Source of the DNA: Longitalea arenae
Lineage (GTDB): Bacteria > Bacteroidota > Bacteroidia > Chitinophagales > Chitinophagaceae
DNA length: 64,000 nt
Assembly: GCF_016924755.1 (NCBI RefSeq)
Contig: NZ_JAFFJX010000013.1
Coordinates: 121,389 to 185,388 of the forward strand
Direction of reading: 5' to 3'
The notes beneath the pieces are model-generated. The model was not told where the DNA came from, ran no database searches, and worked only from the letters and a program-made list of their open reading frames with translations. Positions 36,201-45,808 of the stretch are shown here, piece by piece. Position numbers and translations under genes: made by a program. How positions within the stretch are numbered: position 1 is the stretch's first letter; each line of letters opens with the position of its first letter.

Positions 36201-36353
36201 TGGCTTAATATGTGCATGACTCCATACATATTTATCCAAGTTCCAACGCTCACTCCCTTTGGTTGCTAAATTTTCTGAAATTACTGTACTGTTTTGCGCC
36301 CAACAAATATTAAAAACAGCGATCTGCAAAAAACTTGTAACAAATCGTTTCAT
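33300..36353 (-). CDS. S9-family (prolyl oligopeptidase-like) peptidase with Cys-rich tail (1017 aa)
   Basis: Secreted serine peptidase, the last gene of the sigma/FecR/SusCD locus. N-terminal beta-propeller region of about 700 residues, then an alpha/beta hydrolase. Catalytic Ser in VGHSNSGRFGY, acid in NRRDGAF and His in YDDGYHTV. The tail has DPTGICGNTCTFCNIRL, three or more Cys that are unusual for S9 enzymes. Position beside a SusCD pair suggests it trims peptides before or after uptake. The last gene in its direction, with a terminator beyond. Confidence 0.85.
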   Translation of the reverse strand: MKRFVTSFLQIAVFNICWAQNSTVISENLATKGSERWNLDKYVWSHAHIKPSKPAKALLDFEAIDNWIGLSDRPNATSISPDGKFIAYTIDRSGNIDSLVIQSTTDTWRLAFSDAEPGFFSADSKCYVFRKNGELCFLNPGNSITRCEKEILDIKVPVADQLTSKHVWVAWKRKNNEVILCNLLTGMENRFVDVADFNFDDEGTWLAIKFNDKNELLLYNITSQKESRFQYVETYMFHNNGKYMLLKTEQKVGSDTIVALKYVNLNYNNDTLNNTTQTIWSSANNSLLLDSYSMDRSGQQVVFLINKVDTSKKTQNDNSKQPESSIWYWKVGMDKALMKLNNHLVGSNSQLKITGPASITDNGKFIIYYVESDIDTQIADKGFVQMELWSHKDEIIQSSQALLKEPLIYAAAFDLDLNNSVQLENVSQKLASHISGDYAVVTKLSTSDKFWEENNKNDSNWIISLKDGRRKYIPATGKGSNSVFRFSPEGNYLVFFNGNEGGHYYSYNVINGKLTNISKNIPGKLAYKSSFLRTNNQLPAMIVPSQLIGWLGGEKVLVSDLYDIWQLDLEGKELPINITNRYGHLNNTLLQIIGYSSTMKIYSRGDTLILKAFNRKTKFNGYCRKILGTNGDPELLYMGACFMDRLDQMANGINNGMNPIKATNVNVWLVQRQTATEAPNYFITKDFRSYERITNFQPQKNYNWLSAELHSFKELDGHISQGILYKPENFDSSQKYPVIIAFYGTVTDQLYQFPIPTYINRPNILDRPAWMVSHGYLVFMPDVYFINGNWGLSIMNTIEGAARYLKSLAYVDNQHLGAVGHSNSGRFGYYLFSHSSSFAAMSMGAGVTNIISSALKLWGRNTDGGESTLEWAEKNAYGSGGLDNLWNNKKKWLDHSAVLNADKVTCPLLMFHNRRDGAFTAGSALEMYIALRRLGKSVWWLQYDDGYHTVAGDNARDLTIRYTQFFDHYLKGAPAPRWMTSGIPFKLKGIESRYELDPTGICGNTCTFCNIRLRQKR

Positions 36354-36442
36354 ATCAACTATTTTATGACAACAGTAAAAAAACGTTCCAGAAGGAAAGT
36401 ATACTTTTTACTAAAAAAACTATCCAAAATTTTAGATATTGA

Positions 36443-37837
36443 TTATTTAATTCGAGACCAAATGGCACCGCGATCCAAGTAAGTTTGCTTTCCTTGTTTC
36501 ATATCTTCCAACGTCTTTTGCCTCCCTCTACGCTCGGGAGCCAACTCAACCGCTTTTTGCTGCCAATAAATTGCCTCTTTCCTCTTACCTAATTTGTATA
36601 ATAAATTGGCATAAGTATCTAAATAAGACCCTTGATTAGGCATTATTTTTATAAGCCCTTTCATCCACATAGCATATTCATTTAAGAGTTTTTTATCGTT
36701 AGATATTAAAAAAGCGGTCCAGGAATGCGAATTAATTTTCATATCACTGATGTGCCATTTCTTTAATTTAATTGCATTTTTCAATAATTGATCATAATTT
36801 CTATGACGGTCGTACCATTCTACCTTGGCTTCTATAAGATTTCTTCTTGTCGTATTTTTATCAAATTTGGCAGCAATTCGTTTCTCCAGTTTAGACCAAT
36901 CTGCTTCACTTGAATCTGTTTGTAACTTTCCAACAAAACTTCCCAGATACATCCCAGACATGGCAATGGTTTTGCTTTTGTTTTGCTCATTATAAAAAGG
37001 CATTATGATCTCGTTTTGAATTGCCATATCCACCACTCTTGCAGCATATCCCTTTTCACGCATCGCCTTGTCAATCAATTTTCCGTCACGATAAAAAAAG
37101 CCGAATAATCGAGTAGAGGTGCCCAATGGTGCCTGACTACAAGCCTCAATCCTTTCTTTCGTGTATCTCTCATTTCGGTTTAAACCAGCCATATACTGGC
37201 TCAACTCTTTCAACAACATTTTCCAATTATCCCAATCACTCAAGTTGTACGCCGTTTTCACCATTAATGGATACTTTTCATAATTACGTTTTCCATTTTT
37301 ATAATCGGTCATTAATTGTTCGTATTCTTCATAAGGATCAACATACACATTTCCCGGCTGGATGACACCTTTCGCCATTTCAATAAACATAGCTGGTTTC
37401 CTGTAACCTACCTCTTTAAGTACAATAGCGCCTCCTGGGGAAAGAAATATAAATGTTGGGTACTCTTCGACATGGTACTTTTTGGCAATAACAGCTGCAT
37501 TTTCGTACCAACGCTTTATTTCTTCATTGTCATGCGATGTTTTATCCATTTGCACCTTAATTGAAATAAAATGAGTATTTAAGAAGTGACCTACGGAGTC
37601 ATTGGAAAACGCTTCTGTGTCCATTAGCTTACATGGGCCACACCAGGTGGCATAGCAGTCGATGAAAATGTATTTATTTTCCTGTAAAGCTTTTTGTTTT
37701 ATTTGATCCCAGCTTAATCCTTCTGTCCATTGGATAGCACTTCGATCGATACTTTCTGGCTTCAAGCTACTTGTACTCGGTGTTTGCGCTCGGAGCATTA
37801 CAGGTGTTAAGGCTAGAAAATAGATTAAGTATTTCAT
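36443..37837 (-). CDS. Thioredoxin-fold protein with C-terminal helical repeats (464 aa)
   Basis: Exported protein; start at 37837 (MKYLIYFLALTPVMLRAQ) gives a signal peptide. The N-terminal domain is thioredoxin-like with CYATWCGPCK near residue 75 and cis-Pro EEYPTFIFL. From about residue 170 to the end it is helical, with TPR-like helices (NLLYKLGKRKEAIYWQQKAV). Such thioredoxins are usual in SusCD gene sets of peptide-utilising Bacteroidota. Eighty-nine bases before the S9 gene, 260 after SusD. May keep disulfides correct in the partner proteins. Confidence 0.85.
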   Translation of the reverse strand: MKYLIYFLALTPVMLRAQTPSTSSLKPESIDRSAIQWTEGLSWDQIKQKALQENKYIFIDCYATWCGPCKLMDTEAFSNDSVGHFLNTHFISIKVQMDKTSHDNEEIKRWYENAAVIAKKYHVEEYPTFIFLSPGGAIVLKEVGYRKPAMFIEMAKGVIQPGNVYVDPYEEYEQLMTDYKNGKRNYEKYPLMVKTAYNLSDWDNWKMLLKELSQYMAGLNRNERYTKERIEACSQAPLGTSTRLFGFFYRDGKLIDKAMREKGYAARVVDMAIQNEIIMPFYNEQNKSKTIAMSGMYLGSFVGKLQTDSSEADWSKLEKRIAAKFDKNTTRRNLIEAKVEWYDRHRNYDQLLKNAIKLKKWHISDMKINSHSWTAFLISNDKKLLNEYAMWMKGLIKIMPNQGSYLDTYANLLYKLGKRKEAIYWQQKAVELAPERRGRQKTLEDMKQGKQTYLDRGAIWSRIK

Positions 37838-38098
37838 CAGAACGTTATTTTTTTTGCTGTCAGCACATTGATTAAGCGATATTTTACCCAAGACCCCTTC
37901 GTCTAACAACATGACTATTATAAATCACTTCTGCTAGTGGCTAGTTTAAATTCTGTATTTATTCTTTGATTCACAACAAAACCGATTAATAGAATGCTTA
38001 TTAGCTTTTAAAAAACAGAACTGGTGACAAATGCCTTGAACTGAGTAAACTTGAATGGTGGGAAAGTGTAATGCAAATTTATAAAGTTCACTCGGCTT

Positions 38099-39616
38099 CT
38101 AATAGCCAGCGTTCTGTTTCAAATTTGGTGCAGATCTTAATTCACTTAATGGGATAGGATATAACTGTTTATAACTTTGCCAAGCGTTTCCATTTGCCTT
38201 CAACGGTGTTACCACTTCCATTACTTCGTCAATTTTACCTGTACGCTTAAGATCAAACCAGCGATGCCCCCATTCACTGAACAACTCCACTTGACGCTCA
38301 TGTAGTATTGCAGACAGCAAAGAATTCTTATCCACTACAGTTGTCGGATCCAGGCCAGCACGATTGCGAATGGTGTTCAGGTCGTCTTGTGCACCATTAA
38401 TATCACCCAACTGTACTCTTGCTTCTGCTCGTATTAGATATTGTTCAGCAAGACGCAACACCATAAAATATTCATTCATATTAGATGTACCTGAACTGGT
38501 AGTGATGTTTGGGTCGTTTTCAAACAGTTTATATTTAAAAACATAAGCCATCGTGTCATCTTTAGTGTCAGTCACTTTAAAAATGGTAGTATCAATCCAA
38601 TTTCCATAAACTGCACGATTATCATTTTTCTCAAAACTGCTTAGCAATTGCTTGCTCACTAAAACTGAATTTAAGTCTAATATGGGGCCGGTGGCAGGAA
38701 TAATTAAATTTCGAGCTTCCTGGGTATTAAAATTTATCTCGGTTGGTTGAATCTGCCATATCGCTTCCTGACTATTCTTAAGAAAAACAGAATTTAAATC
38801 AGGCAATTGACTGCCAAATAAAGTTGTATTATTTATTACAGCTGTTGCGTTATCGGCTGCTTTTATAAAGTCGCCGGTATATAAATAAACCCTGGCCAAC
38901 AAAGCTAACGCCGCCCACTTAGTTGGACGAGTTCTTTCTGTAGTATTTTTTAAAAGTGTTGCATCTAAGTAATCATCACTTAACATAGTTATCGCTTCTT
39001 CTAAATCAGTAATAATTTCTTCATACACCTTTTCCGTTGAGGAGCGCTCCAGTAGCGAGTTGATCTTCGCATCTGTCGTCAGCGCCAATGGCACATCACC
39101 AAATAAGTTTACCAAATAGAAATAACAGAACGCCCTGATAAACTTTGCTTCACCAATTAATTGCATTTTTACTGCGGGCGTTATTTGGGAAGATCCACTT
39201 AACCCCTCAAGCGCAGCATTGATTTTAAAGATAAAACCGTACAAAGGAGCCCAATGCTCACCGCCAGAAACCAGGACTGGCGTCAATTGCTTCAATTCAT
39301 TTCGATAATAATCAACATAATTGGGAAAATCACTGATCAAGGTATATTCGTCAGCCGAAAGACCAGCAAATAAAGATATACTACCATCAATCCCTCCTAC
39401 CTGAAAAGGACTGTTATTCATTGCCCCATAGATTGCGGTGAGCACCGAAATGGCTGTGACATCTGAAGTGTATACCGCATCTTCTGTTATCCTGTTTGGA
39501 GGTGGCGGAATTTCCACAAACTTTTTGCAAGATGAAAAAGAGAAAAAGATGAAAAAAAGAAAATGAATCATTTTCCACTTGCACCCGGAAATTTTCTTAT
39601 TATGTTTAGGTAACAT
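38099..39616 (-). CDS. RagB/SusD-family outer-membrane lipoprotein (505 aa)
   Basis: Surface-exposed nutrient-binding partner of the SusC-type transporter. Lipobox in FFSFSSCKKF; if translation starts at the internal ATG 39571 the signal is cleaner, but the longer start at 39616 is open too. TPR-like helices and the SusD C-terminal signature (NTIRNRAGLDPTTV, then ILHERQVELFSEWGHRWFDLKRTGK) are present. In RagAB of Porphyromonas gingivalis such pairs import oligopeptides; the peptidase and thioredoxin next door fit that substrate class better than glycans, though this is inference. Confidence 0.9.
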   Translation of the reverse strand: MLPKHNKKISGCKWKMIHFLFFIFFSFSSCKKFVEIPPPPNRITEDAVYTSDVTAISVLTAIYGAMNNSPFQVGGIDGSISLFAGLSADEYTLISDFPNYVDYYRNELKQLTPVLVSGGEHWAPLYGFIFKINAALEGLSGSSQITPAVKMQLIGEAKFIRAFCYFYLVNLFGDVPLALTTDAKINSLLERSSTEKVYEEIITDLEEAITMLSDDYLDATLLKNTTERTRPTKWAALALLARVYLYTGDFIKAADNATAVINNTTLFGSQLPDLNSVFLKNSQEAIWQIQPTEINFNTQEARNLIIPATGPILDLNSVLVSKQLLSSFEKNDNRAVYGNWIDTTIFKVTDTKDDTMAYVFKYKLFENDPNITTSSGTSNMNEYFMVLRLAEQYLIRAEARVQLGDINGAQDDLNTIRNRAGLDPTTVVDKNSLLSAILHERQVELFSEWGHRWFDLKRTGKIDEVMEVVTPLKANGNAWQSYKQLYPIPLSELRSAPNLKQNAGY

Positions 39617-39672
39617 TTTTTAAATTTTATATAATCATTAATACACTCACCATGTTCCATTATAATGGGACC

Positions 39673-42600
39673 TTATAGTTCAAATTTCATCCCTACGGTC
39701 CACATTTGCAACGGCGGTAAAGTGGTATGAGTTTGTGTTTCCGGATCAAGACCGCTATACTGGCTTATTGTAGCCAGATTATCCCCACGGAAATACAATA
39801 AACAACTTTGTAATTTTATTCTGTTAGTAAATTGAGAAGGCATCTGCCAACTTATTGAAACATTTTTTAAACGGATGAATGATGCATCATAACTATAATC
39901 AGCGTTACTATTTGTCATAGTTGCTCCGTTAGATGACATGGTGGTAAATCGGTTGATCGCCGCGATATCGCCCGGCTTTTGCCAACGATTTAAAATGGTA
40001 ACAGGCTGGTTGTTAGCTCCACTTGATGAATACCGTCCGGGCACCACTATGCCGTTTGAGAAATAAAGATGCTTGAACCCATTTTGATACACAAATTGAA
40101 ATAAAAAATCAATCTGAAATCCTTTAAAACTGACGCTGTTCAACCAACCACCATAGTATTTTGATTGTACAGGTACTAAGGCGGTCATATCTTCGATGCT
40201 ATTAGGATCCAGAGTCGGTTGTCCATCTTTGTTAAACACCAAATACCGGCCAGTAAGAGCATCCACCCCGGCATAACGATATACTTTATTTACGCCAAGA
40301 GGCTGTCCAACAATTACACCATCAAAACCAAGTGCATAACTGGTTTCTTCTATGTCCGGAAAGCTAACTAATTTGTTTTTGGGTATCGTGAAATTAATAT
40401 TGCTTGTCCAATTAAAGTCTTTTTCTTTCACAATAAAAGTATTCAAAGTGAACTCCCAATTCGTATTACGGATGACGGCTGGAAAATTTTGAACTGTAGA
40501 AGGGAAACCAGTAACAGTAGGCAAGATGTATGATATAATTTGATTAGTAGACTTGTTTAATGCATAGGTAGCTCCTAATACAATCCGATCATTAACAAGA
40601 CCAAAATCGATGCCTCCCTGCCATTTACGGGTCTCCTCCCATTGAATGTATGGATTAGGAATACTGGTTACCTGCAAACCAGTTGTATTCTGATAAGGTA
40701 TTGGGGGGTTAGTAATAGCATAAGTACTAACATATAAGTAATCAGGGATTTGGTCATTCCCCGTAGTGCCATAGCTGGCTCTGAGTTTTCCAAAACTTAT
40801 AAAGGGTATATTTTTTTTAATTAATGGCTCTTGGCTAAAAATCCATCCAAGTCCTATACTACTAAAGTTGTGAAATTTGTTTTTATCACCAAAACGGCTG
40901 CTTCCATCCCGGCGAGCCGTAAGATTAACCAGGTATTTTTCATCCCAATTTATACTCAGCCGACCAAAAAAGGCATTGTATTTATATAACAAAAAATTGG
41001 AACTGTTTACATTTTTTACATTGGCAGCTAATATTGATTGCATCATCTGATCATTTGGATAACCAATTCCATCAAACTGCAACATATCGCTACTGTTTTT
41101 TTGCCACGTGCTACCTATCAACGCTTCAATTTTCCCTTTATTTAAATTAGTAGTATACCGGATCTGGGGCTCAATGATCCAATTACTCATGTTTCTTTTT
41201 CCGTAAGATGCAATTCTGTTATAGAAGGGTCTGTTTTCAGGTTTATATAATTCTAACCTCATTGGAAGAAATAGGTCATTTTGCATATTTGTATACCCAA
41301 AACTACCTGCCACTTCAAGCCCTGACAGTAATCGATAGGTAACTCGCGCATTAGCCAGCAGATTCTTTGTATTATTAACAAAATCAGTACTGACCGTATA
41401 CGCCATTGGATTATCCCATGTAGAATTACCAGCAGCATTAGGCGCCCAATGCAAAGTACCATCTTCGTTATATATATTTGGTGCGTTAGGCGCCAACAAA
41501 ACAGCATTCTGGGTGAGATCGGTACCAGGCAAATGGTTTTGATCATACATATAACTTCCGCTTAGCTGCACTTGCAGTTTTTGATTTTTTGAAGCAGCGT
41601 TAATGTTAAAGTTTAATCCGCCCATTTTATCATCAAAATCGCCTGGAAATACCGTAGTGCGCCGGTTAAATGTAGCTCCAATCAAATATTGTACGATGGA
41701 AGTTCCAGCGGAGATACTGGCATTTATATTGGTATAATGCGCGGTACCACCAATCAATTCTTTTTGCCAGTCTGTATAACGGGTAGTATCCCAGACTGTC
41801 AAATCATATGTCCTGCTGCTGGGTGTAAGCGTTGAGATATCGATACCATCGTTTTTATAAGCCTCGTACCGCATTTCCAGGTATTGCTTTGTGTTCAACA
41901 TTTTGGCCCGGCGTGTTACTTTTCCCCAGCCTTGTTGCAGATTGAAATTCAATTTCGCAAGCCCACTGGCCTTTCCTTTTTTGGTTGTGATTAAAATGGC
42001 CCCGTTTCCGGCTCGTGAGCCGTAGATAGAAGTTGCATCCGCATCCTTTAATACATCAATAGATTCTATATCATTTGGATTAATGTAATTCAACGGGCTC
42101 CCGCCCTGCACGAGGTTGTCCAGAAAATTACCATTGTCAAAAAGCTGATATGCATAAGGAACCCCATCTATCACAATTAAAGGTTCAAGGCCACTAAGTC
42201 TAAGGCTATTTCGACCTTGAATGCGCACTGTAACACCTCCTCCCGACAATCCGGTCAGCTGGGTAACCTCTATTCCAGGCACCCTTCCTTGCAATGCCAA
42301 CAATGGATTTTGTATTGGACGTTTTTCAATGTCCGTAGCTTTAACAGTTGAGATATTCCCCGTACTAAACCTCCTACTCGTCGTCCCATAAGCAATCACC
42401 TGCATCTCATCCAAATTCCCAACAGCCACCTTTAACTTTAGCGATAAAAAGTCCTTGTTCTTAACAAGTACTTCCTGCCTATCATACCCCACCGACGTAA
42501 TCAACAACACTGCATTCTCTGCAACGTCACGAAGGACAAACTCCCCCTTCAAATTAGTTGTCGTCCCCTTGCTGGTACCTTTCACCATTACGTTCACACC

Positions 42601-43113
42601 ACTTGCCGGCGCTCCATTCTCATCAGTAATAACCCCACGCACCTCAATGGGATCTCTGAGATCTGTTAATGAAAGTTGTTTGGCGGGTTGTTCCCTCCTC
42701 GGCCTCACCACAATAGTCTTCTCATTCACCTCATAATCCAGCCGACCTTCCTTAAATATCAGCGCAAGCACATCGTGCACGCTGGCATCTCTAACGGATA
42801 CCGTAACGCGGGGTGCGCCCTCCAACAACTGAGAAGTATACAGGAACTTATAATCCGTTTGTTGCTGGATCTTTTTAAAGACGCGTTCCAGGGGAACGTC
42901 CTTCTCTGAAAGCGTGATCCGCTGCCCATACCCTGCAGCATGGATCTGTAAACAAACTCCCAGTATTAAGATAGCAGTGAGCTTCATAATTCTACCTGCT
43001 TGTCGCAGCATTTTGGTGGCGCCACCGTAGTGGCGGATGCTTTGTTTTGGTTCAGGTGCTTTATTGTCTATGGCGGGCAATAAATGCACTAGTTTGCAAA
43101 CGATAATTTGCAT
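39673..43113 (-). CDS. SusC/RagA-family TonB-linked outer-membrane transporter with STN domain (1146 aa)
   Basis: TonB-dependent barrel. Order: signal region (LTAILILGVCLQIHAAGYG), an STN domain (about 50-110, TLSEKDVPLERVFKK) that signals to the FecR protein, a carboxypeptidase-like beta domain (IEVRGVITDENGAPASGVNVMV), a plug with the SusC signature (GVTVRIQGRNSL and SIDVLKDADATSIYGSRAGNG), and a C-terminal barrel ending MWTVGMKFEL. Start at 43113 has a 40-residue N-terminal extension usual in this group. Sits 350 bases after the FecR gene and 57 bases before SusD. Confidence 0.9.
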   Translation of the reverse strand: MQIIVCKLVHLLPAIDNKAPEPKQSIRHYGGATKMLRQAGRIMKLTAILILGVCLQIHAAGYGQRITLSEKDVPLERVFKKIQQQTDYKFLYTSQLLEGAPRVTVSVRDASVHDVLALIFKEGRLDYEVNEKTIVVRPRREQPAKQLSLTDLRDPIEVRGVITDENGAPASGVNVMVKGTSKGTTTNLKGEFVLRDVAENAVLLITSVGYDRQEVLVKNKDFLSLKLKVAVGNLDEMQVIAYGTTSRRFSTGNISTVKATDIEKRPIQNPLLALQGRVPGIEVTQLTGLSGGGVTVRIQGRNSLRLSGLEPLIVIDGVPYAYQLFDNGNFLDNLVQGGSPLNYINPNDIESIDVLKDADATSIYGSRAGNGAILITTKKGKASGLAKLNFNLQQGWGKVTRRAKMLNTKQYLEMRYEAYKNDGIDISTLTPSSRTYDLTVWDTTRYTDWQKELIGGTAHYTNINASISAGTSIVQYLIGATFNRRTTVFPGDFDDKMGGLNFNINAASKNQKLQVQLSGSYMYDQNHLPGTDLTQNAVLLAPNAPNIYNEDGTLHWAPNAAGNSTWDNPMAYTVSTDFVNNTKNLLANARVTYRLLSGLEVAGSFGYTNMQNDLFLPMRLELYKPENRPFYNRIASYGKRNMSNWIIEPQIRYTTNLNKGKIEALIGSTWQKNSSDMLQFDGIGYPNDQMMQSILAANVKNVNSSNFLLYKYNAFFGRLSINWDEKYLVNLTARRDGSSRFGDKNKFHNFSSIGLGWIFSQEPLIKKNIPFISFGKLRASYGTTGNDQIPDYLYVSTYAITNPPIPYQNTTGLQVTSIPNPYIQWEETRKWQGGIDFGLVNDRIVLGATYALNKSTNQIISYILPTVTGFPSTVQNFPAVIRNTNWEFTLNTFIVKEKDFNWTSNINFTIPKNKLVSFPDIEETSYALGFDGVIVGQPLGVNKVYRYAGVDALTGRYLVFNKDGQPTLDPNSIEDMTALVPVQSKYYGGWLNSVSFKGFQIDFLFQFVYQNGFKHLYFSNGIVVPGRYSSSGANNQPVTILNRWQKPGDIAAINRFTTMSSNGATMTNSNADYSYDASFIRLKNVSISWQMPSQFTNRIKLQSCLLYFRGDNLATISQYSGLDPETQTHTTLPPLQMWTVGMKFEL

Positions 43114-43462
43114 ACCTTTGGGTTAAGTGTTAACGAATGTGATGCCTCGTAGTGTTGCAGGTAGTTGACATCCCAAAGCCGGCAATGTGACAGCATCGCT
43201 GGCTTTCTTGTTCTAAGCAGTTAATTATAGCAATCGTAGCTACAAGCAGGCAGTCAATTTTCCCTACAATTAAAAATGGGACATGGCCTAATGTTTAATG
43301 GGATCAGCTCCCTCCGGCAGGATCCGGTTATATATTGATAAGGCAGGCGATCAAATGATAAGGCTGGTCAATATCAGGGCTGCGAATTACACTTCCAGGG
43401 TATTGCATTAATACGGGGCAGGGCTTAAAAATATCAGCGTAGGTTTATGGTCGTTTAATTTC
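43114..43462. other. Intergenic gap between FecR and SusC genes
   Basis: No gene, terminator or local word repeat recognised. It should hold the sigma-dependent promoter of the SusC-SusD operon, but without a known consensus for this sigma factor I cannot place it. Confidence 0.5.
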
Positions 43463-44680
43463 TTATAATGGTTTGACAGTAATTTTTTTTCCTTCGACGG
43501 TGAACTTTACTGAGCCGGTCTTCTCCAACAACTGTAATACTTTCGAAGCATTGTTATAGCGCGAGATCTCCCCATTGAACTCCCATTGCTTCACGGTTTT
43601 GCTTTCATAGCGCGTAGGCTCGAGATCATACCATCTTTCCATTTGCCGCATGATCAGCTGGATATTGGTATTGCTAAAAACGAATTTCCCCTCCTTCCAG
43701 GCCATCACCTGTTCCAGGTCTACATCGTTGAGCACATCGATACTGGCTTCGCTTAATACGGCCTGCTGCCCGGGTTTTATTAATCGTTCGGCTTTCGCCA
43801 ACTGCACTTTTACACTTCCTTCCAGCAGGGTCACTTTTATATTCGCTTCATTCGCGTAAGCATTCACATTGAAGCGGGTGCCTAATACGACGACGTTCAT
43901 GCCCCCATTCGATACTATAAAACGCTTTTTCAATGATCTGCTTACTTCAAAATACGCTTCCCCGGTAATCTCTACCCGGCGCTCTTCTTCTATGAAGGCT
44001 ACGGGGTAGCGAATGCTCGACTCCGCATTCAACCATACCTTACTCCCATCGGCCAGCTGCAAATACACCACATCACTTCCCCGGGGCACCGTTACGGTAT
44101 TATAGATCAGCTTTTGCTCCTTGCCCTTACCGCCTGTATACCGTAATACCCCATCCTGGTCCTTTGCCACCTGGGTGCTGCCCTGGGTGGCGAGTAAACC
44201 GGTTGCGCTGTCTAACAGAATAGTCTGGCCATTATCCAGGGTTAAGTAAGCGGCCTGGGTCCTGGGCTTCACTTCCTGCTGGATGTTCTGCACCACCACA
44301 GGCACGGTGGCCGGCTTATTCGACCGAACGAAGTAATAAATAACAAAAGATACCATCAATAACAAACCAACCGCTGCTGCGGCATAACGCCACCAGGTGA
44401 AACGAACGATCTTTGTGGCTGGTGCTTCTTCCTGCATGTCCTCCGGCAAACCCAATGCCCGTAGTTTCTCCCAGGCCCTATGTACATCCACGGCCTGCAT
44501 CCTTTCCTGCCGGGCCGTTGATTCCTTTAACACATACACGGCATCACTCACTTCATGGAAGAAGATCTTATTTTCTTCCGATTGCTGTACCCAGCTTTCC
44601 AGCTCCACCTGTTCGGGCGGCGCCAGTTCATTGGTCAGATGCCTGTAAATAAGGGTTGCTATATGGGATGATTCAGACAT
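43463..44680 (-). CDS. FecR-family anti-sigma factor (405 aa)
   Basis: Inner-membrane regulator that holds the sigma factor and releases it when the SusC STN domain reports substrate. A cytoplasmic N-terminal part (HVELESWVQQSEENKIFFHE), one membrane span (about 95-115, YAAAAVGLLLMVSFVIYYFV), then the FecR domain (TVPRGSDVVYLQLADGSKVW) and a C-terminal DUF4974-like segment (EFNGEISRYNNASKVLQLLE). Next to its sigma factor, same strand, 126 bases apart. Confidence 0.9.
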   Translation of the reverse strand: MSESSHIATLIYRHLTNELAPPEQVELESWVQQSEENKIFFHEVSDAVYVLKESTARQERMQAVDVHRAWEKLRALGLPEDMQEEAPATKIVRFTWWRYAAAAVGLLLMVSFVIYYFVRSNKPATVPVVVQNIQQEVKPRTQAAYLTLDNGQTILLDSATGLLATQGSTQVAKDQDGVLRYTGGKGKEQKLIYNTVTVPRGSDVVYLQLADGSKVWLNAESSIRYPVAFIEEERRVEITGEAYFEVSRSLKKRFIVSNGGMNVVVLGTRFNVNAYANEANIKVTLLEGSVKVQLAKAERLIKPGQQAVLSEASIDVLNDVDLEQVMAWKEGKFVFSNTNIQLIMRQMERWYDLEPTRYESKTVKQWEFNGEISRYNNASKVLQLLEKTGSVKFTVEGKKITVKPL

Positions 44681-44806
44681 GCGTTTCTTGTGCGGTTATT
44701 CGATCGGCGAAGAAATAACCTTTTAATAACGTGTTGGTGACATTCACATCCTATAAAACGCCTAACTGTTATGGAATCTCTAAGCCATTGGAGAATTTAT
44801 TTTTCA

Positions 44807-45427
44807 CTAGATGGTGAGCGCACAGATCCTGGCTTTTTGTGCAGCCAGCAGCACAAATAAGAACCAGGCAATCTCCAAAGTGTTTTCGCGCAGGTGCAGG
44901 CGCAGGGCTTTCAACGCGTTTTGCTTTTGGTTGTACACCGTACTGGTGCTGATATGGAGGATCTCGGCCACTTCGGCAGGCTTTAGTTCATCAATATAAA
45001 GCATTTTAAAAATGCGGCGGCATTCCTCGGGCAGCTGATCAATGGCGGCCTGTACCTTATTATATATTACATCCCTGATCTCATACTCATACACAAAACT
45101 GGTATCGTTCTGAATGAGCTTCACCAGCTTTTTCTGATGATCACTCATCGATCGCCGCTGGCGGATATAACCCAGGCAGCGGTTGCGCACACTTACATAC
45201 AGATAAGCCCGCAGATTTTCTTCGGTGGAAAAGCCTGCCGCCTTCTCAAATAGTTTGCGGAAAACAACGATCACAATATCTTCCGCTTCATCTGAATGCT
45301 CGATCAGCTGTACGGCAAAATCAAATAGTCTTGGATAATAGGCCTCGAACACCCGCTGAAAGGCGGCATGTTTCCCTTGTTGAAAATCCAGTAAAACCTG
45401 CTTATCTAAGATCGGAGCCATGTACAA
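44807..45427 (-). CDS. ECF-type RNA polymerase sigma factor (206 aa)
   Basis: Sigma-70 family, ECF group used with FecR/SusC systems. Region 2: AYYPRLFDFAVQLIEHSDEAED with the usual VFRKLFE; region 4: LPEECRRIFKMLYIDELKPAE then ILHISTSTVYNQKQNALKALR for the -35 HTH. Start at 45427 or the next Met at 45421. A membrane-like C-terminal segment (AWFLFVLLAAQKARI) is unusual but seen in some Bacteroidota ECF factors. First gene of the locus. Confidence 0.9.
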   Translation of the reverse strand: MYMAPILDKQVLLDFQQGKHAAFQRVFEAYYPRLFDFAVQLIEHSDEAEDIVIVVFRKLFEKAAGFSTEENLRAYLYVSVRNRCLGYIRQRRSMSDHQKKLVKLIQNDTSFVYEYEIRDVIYNKVQAAIDQLPEECRRIFKMLYIDELKPAEVAEILHISTSTVYNQKQNALKALRLHLRENTLEIAWFLFVLLAAQKARICALTI

Positions 45428-45743
45428 TGAATTCCAGAATTAAGCGCTGCCCCAAAAGCACAGGGGGCAGACAAAAAGTGCTACTAATACCTGATAAGGA
45501 ATTTTCAGAGAAAGCGGTTTGTTTGTTCCGGCTATGGAACAGAGCATCTAAGGGCGACCATTTTATGGTTACAAAGAAAGCAAATGTAAATCGCAGGGTA
45601 ATAATACAGTAGAGGTCTTACATACTGATTGGCCATACAAACTTACGGGGATTCAACCGAAATCAGGAAAATGATGATGAGAAAAAATCAATCCAGCAAA
45701 AGGTTCAAGCAAAAATGATTGACCTGTATCAATTGCTCCATAA
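45428..45743. other. Intergenic gap upstream of the sigma gene
   Basis: No protein or RNA gene recognised on either strand. It must contain the sigma gene promoter, which I could not place. It is bordered by the terminator of the downstream lipoprotein gene. Confidence 0.5.
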
Positions 45744-45772
45744 TAAAAAACCCCGCTCCAAAAGCGGGGTCT
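45744..45772 (-). terminator. Terminator of the lipoprotein gene
   Basis: Stem accccgctcc / ggagcggggt, read on the minus strand with a T-rich run after it (ttttttatta). It lies just beyond the stop of the leftward lipoprotein gene. Confidence 0.8.
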
Positions 45773-45808
45773 TCGAATGCCAGTTGGGCTGGTACTTTAT
45801 TTCACTGG

